DNA of 64,000 nt from Acidisoma silvae (GTDB lineage: Bacteria > Pseudomonadota > Alphaproteobacteria > Acetobacterales > Acetobacteraceae), in the NCBI RefSeq assembly GCF_020618775.1, contig NZ_JAESVB010000013.1:1-64000 (forward strand), given 5' to 3'. The position numbers and the translations under genes are program-made. A model generated the notes under the pieces. The model searched no databases and was not told the origin of the DNA. It worked only from the letters and a program-made list of their open reading frames with translations. Of this stretch, positions 1 through 7,406 are shown piece after piece (within the stretch, counting starts at the first letter, position 1; every line of letters starts with the position of its first letter).

Positions 1-303
1 CGTTTTACGTCTTGAGGCTGGCAAATTTGTACCAGCACGATTGATATAAAATGTCAGCATCGATAATGCGGAGCGAAACGGATTAGCTTTGCGTCGATGG
101 CTGCGTTGTGCTGAAATTTTTAGTGACTGTGCAATATTCTTCGGATTATCTGATTTAAAAATGTCTTTTTTTAAATCGAGAGCATCACTGTGGTCGGTTA
201 CATCGCTAGACCATTTTTTGCCTGTTCTCGTGTGCATCGCACTCTCTCGCAAGGTTTAACAAGGCCGCTAATTGGTAAGATGGCACTCAAATTCCAAGAG
301 AGT
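1..303. other. Left-edge stretch, no gene recognised
   Basis: I see no reading frame with a start, ribosome binding site and family resemblance here. The stretch is richer in A and T than most of the window, as expected of an intergenic or promoter region. It precedes the FixK-type box at 304 and the small-protein unit at 425. Confidence 0.5.
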
Positions 304-317
304 TTGACGTTGATCAA
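304..317. promoter_or_regulatory. FixK/FNR-type box upstream of small-protein unit
   Basis: The 14-mer TTGACGTTGATCAA fits the FNR/FixK pattern TTGAY-N4-RTCAA and is close to a perfect dyad. Its centre (310.5) lies about 114 bp before the GTG at 425. A class II promoter, with the box centred at -41.5, would give a transcript starting near 352. Two FixK-type regulators with the matching E..SR recognition helix are encoded in this window. The match is seen in the sequence; binding is inferred. Confidence 0.55.
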
Positions 318-424
318 AACGTTATATCGATGAAGTGATGCAAACAACGATCTCTTCGCATTCTCTGTGTTGAAGCTTAACCGTGAGGTGCTATCTCACG
401 TGAGGCTTGAAGGGGTATTTTACT

Positions 425-538
425 GTGGTCAGCGATCGATTTCTCCAACGTTGGACCAATATGATGTGGACAAAATTTGCTGAGATGCTGTCGTTATGGG
501 GACGTCGAAAACCCAAGCGCGCAAGTAAAGGGGATTAA
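425..538 (+). CDS. Small basic protein (37 aa), possibly FixK-controlled
   Basis: This is a short frame starting at GTG 425. A GAAGGGG ribosome binding site lies about 9 nt upstream. The product has an amphipathic, Trp-rich N-terminal half (two Trp near residues 10-15, a third near residue 25) and a Lys/Arg-rich tail (RRKPKRASK). It has no signal peptide. The stop at 536-538 lies 3 nt before the next start, and that gene's AAGGGG ribosome binding site sits inside this frame, so the two are probably translated as a pair. I do not recognise the family. An amphipathic, membrane- or nucleic-acid-binding small protein is a guess. The alternative is that the ATG at 461 is used (25 aa), or that this is only leader sequence. 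Confidence 0.4.
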   Translation: MVSDRFLQRWTNMMWTKFAEMLSLWGRRKPKRASKGD

Positions 539-541
539 TTT

Positions 542-724
542 ATGCCAAAACCACAGCGCAAGCTTTCCGAGGCGCAGCAGCCAGAGCTGAAATCGCTCCA
601 AGATGATAATACTGCTTTACTTTACGAGGTCTCTCGGCTGAATGCTCAGCTAGAGTCTGTCAGGATCGGGATGAAAGCGATATTGGACACGCTTGTGGAG
701 CCATCCGATGAATTTGAACCCTAA
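542..724 (+). CDS. Small coiled-coil protein (60 aa)
   Basis: The ATG at 542 is preceded by AAGGGG at 8 nt spacing. The 60-residue product is hydrophilic and acidic. Residues about 15-50 form a likely coiled coil (regular Leu/Val/Ile spacing in LKSLQDDNTALLYEVSRLNA and the following heptads). It ends with a short acidic tail, SDEFEP. There are no membrane segments and no cysteines. It is the second gene of a tight two-gene unit behind the box at 304. I recognise no family. Small coiled-coil partners of kinases or structural proteins look like this, but no function can be assigned. Confidence 0.5.
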   Translation: MPKPQRKLSEAQQPELKSLQDDNTALLYEVSRLNAQLESVRIGMKAILDTLVEPSDEFEP

Positions 725-1239
725 GGATAAAGCTGGAGTTTGTTGCTTTTTCTGATGACTGGAACGTAAATCTAGACAGGATTCCCCATGTTCTCGGCAT
801 GGGGTGAGTGGTTCTGATTGTGACGCGGGGAGATGGGATCGGGCGCCAGGAAACGCAGACGGGTCTGAGGAGGTGGCGACGTAGCTTGCGCCGTTCCGTA
901 ACGCTTTCACTTCATAGCGCCGACATGGCACCGTGTACTGGTGCATATGTCGGCGCAATTCTTTCTTTGGACGCAGGACTGTCTGTTTAGCGTTACGATC
1001 GACGGGATTGTCAGATTACGTAGGACTTTTCATCGTTCCACCGGATTCTCAACTGCAATCGCTGGAACGTAAGTGCTCTCGCTCGGCCTCTGTTCGTTTG
1101 GCTAGTTTCCGTCTTTGTTCTCGATGGCCGGTCATCGGGGATGGACGACACATTTGATCGATGAAAGGGCCGCCAGATCGCGGCACACGGAATTTATCGT
1201 GACCGGTTCGCCCCTCACGCAGACATTTCGTCGAAGCCA
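725..1239. other. No intact gene; AT/GC-mixed spacer before IS relics
   Basis: Frames in this stretch are short, overlap one another on both strands, and lack ribosome binding sites or recognisable domains. The distal part, from about 1110, already looks like debris of the transposase relic that follows. I see no RNA gene or clear terminator. Confidence 0.4.
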
Positions 1240-1645
1240 GTGGCCTGCGTGGGCAAGTTTTCATGCCGCTCACATCCGTCCCACTGACCGGACGGACCTG
1301 GCGATTGCCGTTTTTGACACTGCTATGCCCTTCCGAGCGTTACGCACGCGAACGTGGCAGTCCACTCAAGAAGCTGACGGACCGGACGCGGAAGGGCCTT
1401 CTGCAGTTCGCGCGATGGCTGTCGGATCTGCAGATCGTCGTGGTGAGCGACAGTTCTTATGCGTTGATTGATCTGCTTAATGGTATGAGGCATTGTGTCT
1501 GTATGATCAGCTATCTCTGCCTCGATGCGCCTGTTTGATCCTCCACCAATCCGCCGTGCCGGGACAGTGGGGCGTCCCAGGCGAACAGAAAGCAGACAGC
1601 GGCATTGTCACGTTAACTGGTGGTTTGCGGTTAACTCGGTGAGGA
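1240..1645 (+). pseudogene. Relic of a DDE transposase (IS4/IS701-like)
   Basis: Across two frames the sequence keeps the central part of a DDE transposase. There is a stretch with PSERYARERG followed by KKLTDRTRK, then LQIVVVSDSSYALIDLLN, which matches the second catalytic-Asp region (VADSSFAA..LL in relatives). After the stop at about 1538 another frame continues with DPPPIRRAGTVGRPRR, the usual next block. The start, the first Asp region and the C-terminal third are missing or scrambled. There is no ribosome binding site. This is a decayed, non-functional copy. The family assignment is from memory of the motif order. Confidence 0.55.
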
Positions 1646-1652
1646 TAGGGAG

Positions 1653-1858
1653 ATGAAGAAGCCACCGAGCCCTCACTATCGCCACCGCTTCCCGGCGGAG
1701 CTCATCAGCCACGCGGTATGGCTCTATCATGTATTCAGCCTGAGCTTTCGGGACGTCGAATTGCTCCTCGCTGAGCGCGGTATCATCGTCTCCTATGAAA
1801 GTTTTCGGCGTTGGTGTGGGAAGTTCGGCTCGAGCTTTGCAGCCAACCTACGTCGCCG
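1653..1858 (+). pseudogene. IS6-family transposase, N-terminal fragment
   Basis: The frame starts with ATG 1653 after GGATAGGGAG. It encodes the N-terminal helix-turn-helix part of an IS6/IS26-like transposase (HAVWLYHVFSLSFRDVELL, then SYESFRRWCGKFG). Similarity stops at about residue 70, before any catalytic residue, where the sequence switches to a reverse-strand IS630 fragment. The longer open frame (to 2087) is therefore a chimera and not a real protein. It differs clearly from the intact IS6 copy at 39.9 kb. Confidence 0.7.
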
Positions 1859-1861
1859 CCG

Positions 1862-2197
1862 GCCACCTCCAACGAACGACACCGTGGATGGCAGGCGTCG
1901 GGCCGCTCTCGATGATGCCAATCAAGGCCTTGCGGTGGTCGTCGTTGAGCAGCGGTGCTTTCCCAGGAGCCTTCCGGTCGATCAGCCCATCCGGCCATGT
2001 GTGTTGAATTTCTCTACCCAATCGCGAACGATCTGCAGCGTCACGCCACCGATCACCGCAGCCTCCGACCTTGTCGCCCCATCGTAAATCGCAGCCACGG
2101 CCAACAGCCTTCTGGCCTGGGGACCATCCTTGGTCTGGCGGGCAGCGGCCCGCGTCTTCTTCGCGTCATAATCAACCCGCAGAGGCAAGGGAGGCAT
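1862..2197 (-). pseudogene. IS630-family transposase, N-terminal fragment, frameshifted
   Basis: Read on the minus strand from 2197, the product has the IS630 N-terminal HTH block: ARRLLAVAAIYDGATRSEAA, then GGVTLQIVRDWVEKFNTHG. It then shifts frame. The other frame, covering roughly 1998-1862, continues with the degenerate equivalent of the next block. There is no catalytic DDE part. It abuts the IS6 fragment tail to tail, so one of the two elements was inserted into, or recombined with, the other. Confidence 0.65.
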
Positions 2198-2267
2198 GGC
2201 GACATCCTTCGTTCGCCATGTTGAATCAGGTCAGCCGCCCTTTGGAAAGCCTCCTGAGTCACGCTCT

Positions 2268-2696
2268 ATGGACCTTGGTATAAGTAACCCAATTCAGTCA
2301 GCGGCTAATGCCGCGGCCAATAAAGTTCTTGGCCAGCCGATCGCTGCGGCCATACTTGTTTAGGCCGTAGCTATCGCCGGATTGATTTTCTGTGCTGCCG
2401 GTGCCGCACTGACCGGAACATCCTTCGGAGCAATCGCCGGCAAAATTGGCGGATTGCCGTGGTGGGCCGTCGTCGGTGGGCTTTGTCAGCTCATTTTCAC
2501 GATAACCGCAGCATCGGTTACACAAAAAATCGGTTCCGCCGGATTTACCGTCACTGTGCTAGTCGTTGCCGTGATCCTGTCCCTCTTCCTTGATGCATTC
2601 GGCGTAATGGGTTTGCCGGTTCGAGATCTAACCTGGCCTAGGTTGGTTGGCGCTGCGCTCGCCGTTTGTGGCGTAACGTTAGTGTCGATTTTTTAG
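2268..2696 (+). pseudogene. DMT/YdcZ-type membrane transporter, broken by an in-frame TAG
   Basis: The frame from ATG 2268 reads like a DUF606/YdcZ small DMT transporter. An opening like SNPIQSAANAAANKVLGQP is typical of the first helix. It meets a TAG at 2361-2363 and then runs in the same frame for another 110 codons through two to three hydrophobic helices (GGLPWWAVVGGL; VTVLVVAVILSLFLDAFGVM; VGAALAVCGVTLVSIF). The family normally has about 140 residues, so the gene is full length apart from the stop. The downstream part could only be made by re-initiation at TTG 2382 or by readthrough. Confidence 0.6.
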
Positions 2697-2699
2697 GCA

Positions 2700-3355
2700 G
2701 TGACCACGCTTAATCGACATTTCAAGCTTGCCACTCACCAATTGCGTAGCCGGATGACAGCGCCCGGCGGCCGGTTCCTGGATCAGTGGCGCGTCACCCA
2801 GGCTGCTTTCAGCGAGACGGAGCAGGGTCGGGACGTCTCGCTCAATCGCTTTGGCATCCTACAATGCGGCGCGGCGGCTCTGTCCGTTTTTCTCGATCGC
2901 AATTTCGTCATTTGCCGGATCCGTGATCGGGGTTTGAAGGTGATGGGGAATGTCGCGAAAGGCCGCGTTTATGGCCGATTTACAAATGGAGGGCTGCCGC
3001 TGGCTGCCCGCCATGTCTTTGTCGTGGAATACGACATCCAGATTGGTTGGCTGATCGAGAACATTCTCGACGATGCCCATTGCGCCATGATGGGTCCGGT
3101 CACGACCTTGACTGAAATAATCGAGACGCCCCGGGTTCAGAAGATGGATCTGGCGTCGCTGGATGTAGATTGGGAGATGGTGCCTTCTATCCGATAGCGG
3201 AGGTCTTAGAGGCGCGAGACGTTCCATTTCTCTTGATGTCTGGCGTGGCGCCGCTGCTGTGGCACCCGAGCATCCAGCTTGGCCTGTATGTTCAAAACCA
3301 TTCCGACCTGGAAAATTGATCGAGCATATGCAGGAATTACTAGGACAGGGACGTC
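2700..3355 (+). pseudogene. Response-regulator receiver domain, degraded
   Basis: The first frame (2700-3197) ends in a recognisable CheY-like start, AARHVFVVEYDIQ...ILDDAHCAMMGPV, with LDVDWEMV at the phosphoacceptor position. After a frameshift at about 3190 the second half follows in another frame: IAEVLEARDVPFLLMSGVAP, matching the beta4 region of alphaproteobacterial single-domain receivers. A third frame gives the last helix (IEHMQELL). The acidic pair is altered (VVEYD instead of VVEDD). At least two frameshifts make it non-functional. The N-terminal 100 residues before the receiver are not recognised. Confidence 0.5.
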
Positions 3356-3497
3356 CACAGCTAATTTGCTTGAGACAATACCTACGCGACCATCCAATAA
3401 ATGTTTGCATAATGGGGCTCGCGATTAGCGCGTCCGTGCCTAGCACGAGGTTGAGGTGCAAGTCCTCATAGCTCCACCAATTCCTTCCCTTGAAATC

Positions 3498-4566
3498 AAG
3501 GCTCTTATTGGGTTCCGGGGTGGTGGCTCGGGAGGCTTGTACGAGGGCTCGGAGGGTGGGATAAGTGAGGGCGCATCACGGATCACATGGCTGTCTCTGA
3601 ACTGGTCAATTTGGCGGGTCTACTGGATGACCGGAAATGTTTTGCTCTCGTTCGAGAGCATCGCTGGCCGGAAGGCATTCGCTGTCCTGGTTGCGACGGT
3701 GATGCCATCATCCGGGATGGCCATGACGATACCCAGCCGGAGCGGCAACGGTATCGATGCAAGACATGCTCAAGACGTTTTGACGATCTCACGGGAACGG
3801 TTCTGGCTGGCCAACATCAGCCGCTGCGCGTTTGGGTCCTCTGCCTCTATTTCATGGGGTTGAACTTGTCGAACCGGCAGATTGCAGCGGAGCTGGGTGT
3901 GAATACCTCCGACATACATATGATGACCGAACAACTACGTGGAGGACTTGTTGCAAATATGCCCACGACCACGCTGCACGGCAAAGTCGAAATTGATGAA
4001 GTCTACGTCGTGGCCGGGCACAAAGGGCAGCCTGGACAAGTCTCAAAAAGGGGCGCCGTGGCCGCCGCAGACGGCTGGCAGGTGCGCCGGGACGCGGCAC
4101 GCTGGAAAAGGAGAAGCCGCCCATCCTCGGTTTGATCGAACGTGGCGGCCAGGTGATCCTGCATATGCTGTCAAACGTGCAGCAGCGCACCATCGAACCA
4201 CTCATCCGTCACGATATTGCACCGGGCACCCTCGTTCACACCGATGAGTATGCGATCTACAGCCGTCTCGAGCAATGGGGTTACCCGCACAAGACGGTCT
4301 GTCATGGACGGGGTGAATATGCCCGGGACGAAGATGGCGATGGCTTCTGTGAGGTCCACGTCAACACAATCGAAGGGTTCTGGTCGCTGTTACGCTCTTG
4401 GCTCCGTCCCCATCGCGGCATCTCCCAGGAAAAGCTCCCTCATTATCTCGGCTTCTTCCAATTCGTTCACAACGCCCGCCGCCGCGGAAAAGCGCTGCTC
4501 AACGCCCTCATCGCAGGTATCGTATCCTGACGGAATTTCACCACCCCGGAACCCAATAAGAGCCTT
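3498..4566 (+). mobile_element. IS1595-family insertion sequence
   Basis: The element is bounded by perfect inverted repeats of at least 26 bp, or 28 bp if the outer AA/TT is counted. The left end, 3498-3525, begins AAGGCTCTTATTGGG, and its complement lies at 4539-4566. It carries one transposase gene, broken by a frameshift. No convincing 8-bp target duplication is visible: flanks TTGAAATC and GAAAGATA share only part. The left 68 bp recur exactly at 39882-39949, so a second copy once existed in the region. Confidence 0.8.
3587..4530 (+). pseudogene. IS1595-family transposase, frameshifted
   Basis: The N-terminal part (from ATG 3587) has the family's zinc ribbon (CPGC...CKTC, residues about 33-62), the HTH-like SNRQIAAELGV, and the first catalytic region HGKVEIDEVYVVAGHKGQPG. 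Near 4044-4050, at a run of five A followed by four G, the reading must shift by -1. The second frame then continues with GTLEKEKPPILGLIERGG, HTDEYAIYSRL (second Asp) and VHVNTIEGFWSLLRSWLRPH (catalytic Glu region), ending at 4530. Only one indel is needed to restore about 315 residues. Programmed -1 frameshifting at A-AAA-AGG cannot be excluded but is not usual for this family. Confidence 0.75.
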
Positions 4567-5701
4567 GAAAGATATCAGGATCAGCGCCACGGGACCGCGG
4601 CGGCGTAAAGCCTCCACGGCAACCCGGCGCAGCGTGCCGATCCGTACATTCTCTGATTGGGATAACCCCGCGCCCGGGTTTGTCGAGGCCGATTTGGTAT
4701 CGCATTCGGGCCCGTTTGCTAAAGGGGCCTTTACGCAGACGCTGGTGTTGACCGATGTCGCCACCGGTTGGACGGAGTGCGCGCCGTTACTGGTGCGCGA
4801 GCAAACCGTATTGACGACAGCGCTGACCGAGCTCCGAAAATTGTTGCCATTTCCGCTGTTGGGCTTCGATACCGTCAACGACAGTGTCTTTATGAACGAG
4901 ACCGTCCGAGACTATTGCCTTCGTGATGGAATAGAACTGACGCGCTGCCGATCATATAGGAAGAATGATCAGGCTTTTGTTGAGCAAAAGAACGGCGCGA
5001 TCGTTAGAAAAATGGTCGGTTATCGGCGGTTTGAGGGCCTGAAAGCGACCCGCGAACTTGCGCGGCTTTACGCTTTGACGCGCCTGTTCATAAATTTCTT
5101 TCAACCGTCCTTCAAGTTGAAGGAAAAACATCGGGACGGCGCCAAGGTGGTCAAACGATATCATCGCCCTGCGACGCCTTATCAGCGGCTGCTTGCAGAC
5201 GAGCGCACTTCAGAAAAGACTCGCAGTTGGCTGAAGGCTCTCTACGTGACGCTGGATCCGGTCCTTCTTCTGCGAGACATTCGCCGTGCTCAGGAGAAGT
5301 TGGTTGCCATTGCAGATACAGCCCCTGGGGATGCTGTGGTCGAGAATGGGGCGATTCCCCTCGAAGCGTTTCTTGACGGGCTCCGCGTCGCCTGGCGTGG
5401 TGGCGAGGTCCGGCCCACAGCGCTCGTCAAACCAGCAGCAAAGCGTGAACGCCGGCGCCCCGATCCTATTCTCGCAGTCAGCGCAGAACTCAAAACCTGG
5501 TGGGATGCTGAACCGTGGCGAACATCGAGAGAGTTGCTCGAACGAATGCAAGCCGAATACCCGAACATGTACCCCGACGGATTAATCCGCACCGTGCAGC
5601 GCCGCGTCAAAATATGGCGTGCAGCGACAGCGCATGAGTTGGTGTTCGGTCCCTTCGCAGGATCTGAACGGACAATTGAAGCTGTCGATGCTCCGTTATG
5701 A
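4567..5701 (+). pseudogene. Integrase-core DDE transposase, 5' part lost
   Basis: Directly after the IS1595 right end the same open frame continues as an rve-type transposase. It has DWDNPAPGFVEADLVSHSG (first Asp), LLGFDTVNDSVFMNETVRD (second Asp) and RSYRKNDQAFVEQKNGAIV (catalytic Glu), then a long C-terminal domain to 5701. The N-terminal HTH domain is missing and is not found on the other side of the IS1595. The 5' part was therefore deleted as well as displaced. The continuous frame that starts inside IS1595 (4217) is fortuitous. The group resembles ISNCY-type transposases with an integrase catalytic core; this is assigned from motif order. Confidence 0.75.
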
Positions 5702-5711
5702 CGGCTGTCGG

Positions 5712-5778
5712 CGCCGGAGTGGGGGGCTGCTTCGCTTCGCGCAGCCGATGGCTACGCTACGCAGCCCCCACTCCGGCG
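5712..5778. repeat. Long GC-rich inverted repeat after transposase
   Basis: The left arm CGCCGGAGTGGGGGGCTGC (5712-5730) pairs with the right arm GCAGCCCCCACTCCGGCG (5761-5778) with a single G bulge. The 30-bp centre holds short tandem-like pieces (TTCGCTTCGC, GGCTACGCTACG) and an alternative GGCTGC/GCAGCC stem. It begins about 11 bp after the transposase stop. It could act as a transcription terminator, a REP-like element or an IS end; it has no following T-run. Confidence 0.6.
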
Positions 5779-5920
5779 ACATTCGGGTGACAAATGAATG
5801 GACGTGGGCCGAATCTTCGGGAACATTTACATGAGGCAGCCGGCTCAACGTTCGGGAGCATTGCTGGATGAGGCAATACGTTTCCGGTCCAGAGCGCCGC
5901 GCCACAGGAGAGGCCATTGC

Positions 5921-6550
5921 TCAGGAACCAGATCGAAAGCGCGCCAGCTGATGATGCATGGCATCCAGCAGCGCCTCAATTTGTCCACCATGCTGGGAAA
6001 TGACGCCCGCGTAATCGTTGCGCTCCGTCAAACGCAGGCTTGTGCCTTCAGCGATGATGTCGATGATCTTCGGCTCACCGCCAACGGTCGCCACGACCCA
6101 CTGCACTTGCGCCTCCGGCTTGCCGGGAACCAGCACATCGGTATCGACGACGATGCCAGCGTCACGCTGGGCGGCTTCGCCCACGTTGAACTTCGCGCCC
6201 TGGAAGGTGCTCGCCTGGCCAGTGACGGCATAGACCAGCAGCTGGCGGAAGGTCTGCATATAGTCCTGCTGCTGCGCCGGGGTCGCGACACGCCAGTAGC
6301 GGCCGAGGACGAAGCGGGCGACCCCGTCGACGTCCACCGCGCCCCGCACCAGCTGCTGCATCTGCACCTGTTTCTGCGCATCGCTCTGGGACGAGTTGAT
6401 GACGCCCAGGAGCTTCGAGGCCGTCGTTTGGATCAGGCCACGCGCGTCGGACACATCGTCGGCCCGGGCCTGAACGGTCAGGCCCACAGAGCTGACGAGC
6501 AGTATGGCAGTAGCAAGGAAGGTCATTACTCCACGGCGGCGGATGAGCAT
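5921..6550 (-). CDS. MlaC/Ttg2D-like periplasmic phospholipid-binding protein
   Basis: The 209-residue product opens with a signal peptide (LIRRRGVMTFLATAILL, cleavage after about ARA). The MlaC fold follows, marked by FVLGRYWR near residue 80, and then by QQQDYMQTFRQLLVYAV. The family ferries phospholipids or hopanoids between outer and inner membranes; HpnM is a close relative. Length is typical (about 200). The ATG at 6550 follows GGAGACGAAT. There is no MlaFEDB transporter nearby, only a remnant upstream that may be MlaA, so it is an orphan periplasmic carrier here. The identity is firm at family level. Which lipid it carries is not determinable. Confidence 0.85.
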   Translation of the reverse strand: MLIRRRGVMTFLATAILLVSSVGLTVQARADDVSDARGLIQTTASKLLGVINSSQSDAQKQVQMQQLVRGAVDVDGVARFVLGRYWRVATPAQQQDYMQTFRQLLVYAVTGQASTFQGAKFNVGEAAQRDAGIVVDTDVLVPGKPEAQVQWVVATVGGEPKIIDIIAEGTSLRLTERNDYAGVISQHGGQIEALLDAMHHQLARFRSGS

Positions 6551-6583
6551 ATTCGTCTCCGAGTCTAAAAGCGCGGTCCGGTT

Positions 6584-6756
6584 TTAGTTCTGCGCGGCCG
6601 GCGTCGCCGGCTGCGGGAACCAAGCTGGAATCGTATGGCGGTTATCATCGCGGGCAGCCTGGATGGCGGCTTCACGATGCTGGTGGTACAGGCTCCTGAA
6701 AGTCGCATAGCGATCGTGCGCCCAGCCCTTGACCTCGTCGGTCGGCTTCAGAGATT
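6584..6756 (-). pseudogene. C-terminal remnant, possibly of an MlaA/VacJ-like gene
   Basis: On the minus strand, 34 bp before the mlaC-like gene, a frame of about 55 codons ends at TAA 6586-6584. It has no start and runs into stops beyond about 6760. Its HDRYATFRSLYHQHREAAIQ followed by a Pro/Ala-rich tail resembles the end of outer-membrane MlaA lipoproteins. The position just upstream of mlaC supports this. The fragment is short, so the identity is tentative. Confidence 0.35.
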
Positions 6757-6923
6757 GCCACCTGACTCACCTAGAAAAGAGTCGATCTTTATCACGCGGC
6801 TTTCAGTGTGTGCAATCTACCTGGGATCTCAAACAGCCCTGAATACTCCGCACTATGCTTCGATACAGCTATCGTTTACTAAAATCCTGTCTCAAATGCC
6901 CTAATCCGTTCTCACCAACTAGT

Positions 6924-7292
6924 CTAGCTTTCTAAACTGACGGTAACAAATTGTAGAAGCTCCTCCTCATTGGGGGGCTTTTCGAGAACCTCGGTGATGC
7001 CAAGTTCGGCTGCCCGTGCCCGAATGGCCGGCGTTGGCACAGCCGTTATAAGCATGATCGGAATCTGGCTCTGCTGCTCTCGCAACGTCTGAGCAAGTTC
7101 TAACCCCGTCATCAGTGGCATATGCTGGTCCAGAATCATGCAACGTGGCGGGGCAGCAGTAGCCTCTAGAAATTCAAGCGCAGACGTAAAGGCCGCGACC
7201 TGAAAGCCCGCGAGTTCAAGCATGAACTGGTAGGATTCGAGCACGGCGACATCGTCATCCACCACAGCGATCTTGCCTGTTGTTGCTCTGAC
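6924..7292 (-). CDS. Single-domain response regulator (CheY/FixJ-receiver type)
   Basis: The protein is one receiver domain of about 122 residues with all key residues: the DDD acidic cluster (KIAVVDDDVAV), the phosphoacceptor Asp in ILDQHMPLMTGLEL, Thr in PIMLITA and Lys in VLEKPP. It has no output domain. It lies downstream of fixL on the same strand but has its own FixK/FNR box (7375-7388). A class II promoter at that box would start transcription near 7340. This favours the ATG at 7292 over the upstream TTG at 7346, which would add 18 residues. It may act as a phosphate sink or feedback partner of the FixL-like kinase; that is inference from position. Confidence 0.85.
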   Translation of the reverse strand, partial: VRATTGKIAVVDDDVAVLESYQFMLELAGFQVAAFTSALEFLEATAAPPRCMILDQHMPLMTGLELAQTLREQQSQIPIMLITAVPTPAIRARAAELGITEVLEKPPNEEELLQFVTVSLES

Positions 7293-7374
7293 CATTAGCC
7301 TGTTGGTTTTCCGTGGAAATGCGAAAAGTGAATTGAGGGTATTCAATTACAACAACTTCCGCGAGCCAAGCGCT

Positions 7375-7388
7375 TTGATCTAGATCAG
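7375..7388. promoter_or_regulatory. FixK/FNR-type box upstream of receiver gene
   Basis: TTGATCTAGATCAG matches TTGAT-N4-ATCAA at 9 of 10 fixed positions. It is centred about 89 bp before the ATG at 7292 and 35 bp before the alternative TTG at 7346. It lies in the 60-bp gap between the receiver gene and fixL. Confidence 0.6.
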
Positions 7389-7406
7389 TCCGGGCTGGCA
7401 AAAAGA

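Noticed and set aside
2859-3461. 200-codon minus-strand frame
   Set aside because: Antisense of the degraded receiver gene; the receiver motifs on the plus strand explain the region better.
4041-4057. Programmed frameshift in the IS1595 transposase
   Set aside because: The A-AAA-AGG sequence is a weak slippery site and the family normally uses one frame; a simple indel is more likely.
4217-5701. 494-codon frame that starts in IS1595 and ends in the integrase-core transposase
   Set aside because: The first 115 codons are the wrong frame of the IS1595 transposase; the fusion is accidental. Only 4567-5701 is family-like.
5798-6568. 256-codon plus-strand frame
   Set aside because: It is antisense to the mlaC-like gene and has His/Arg/Asp-rich shadow composition.
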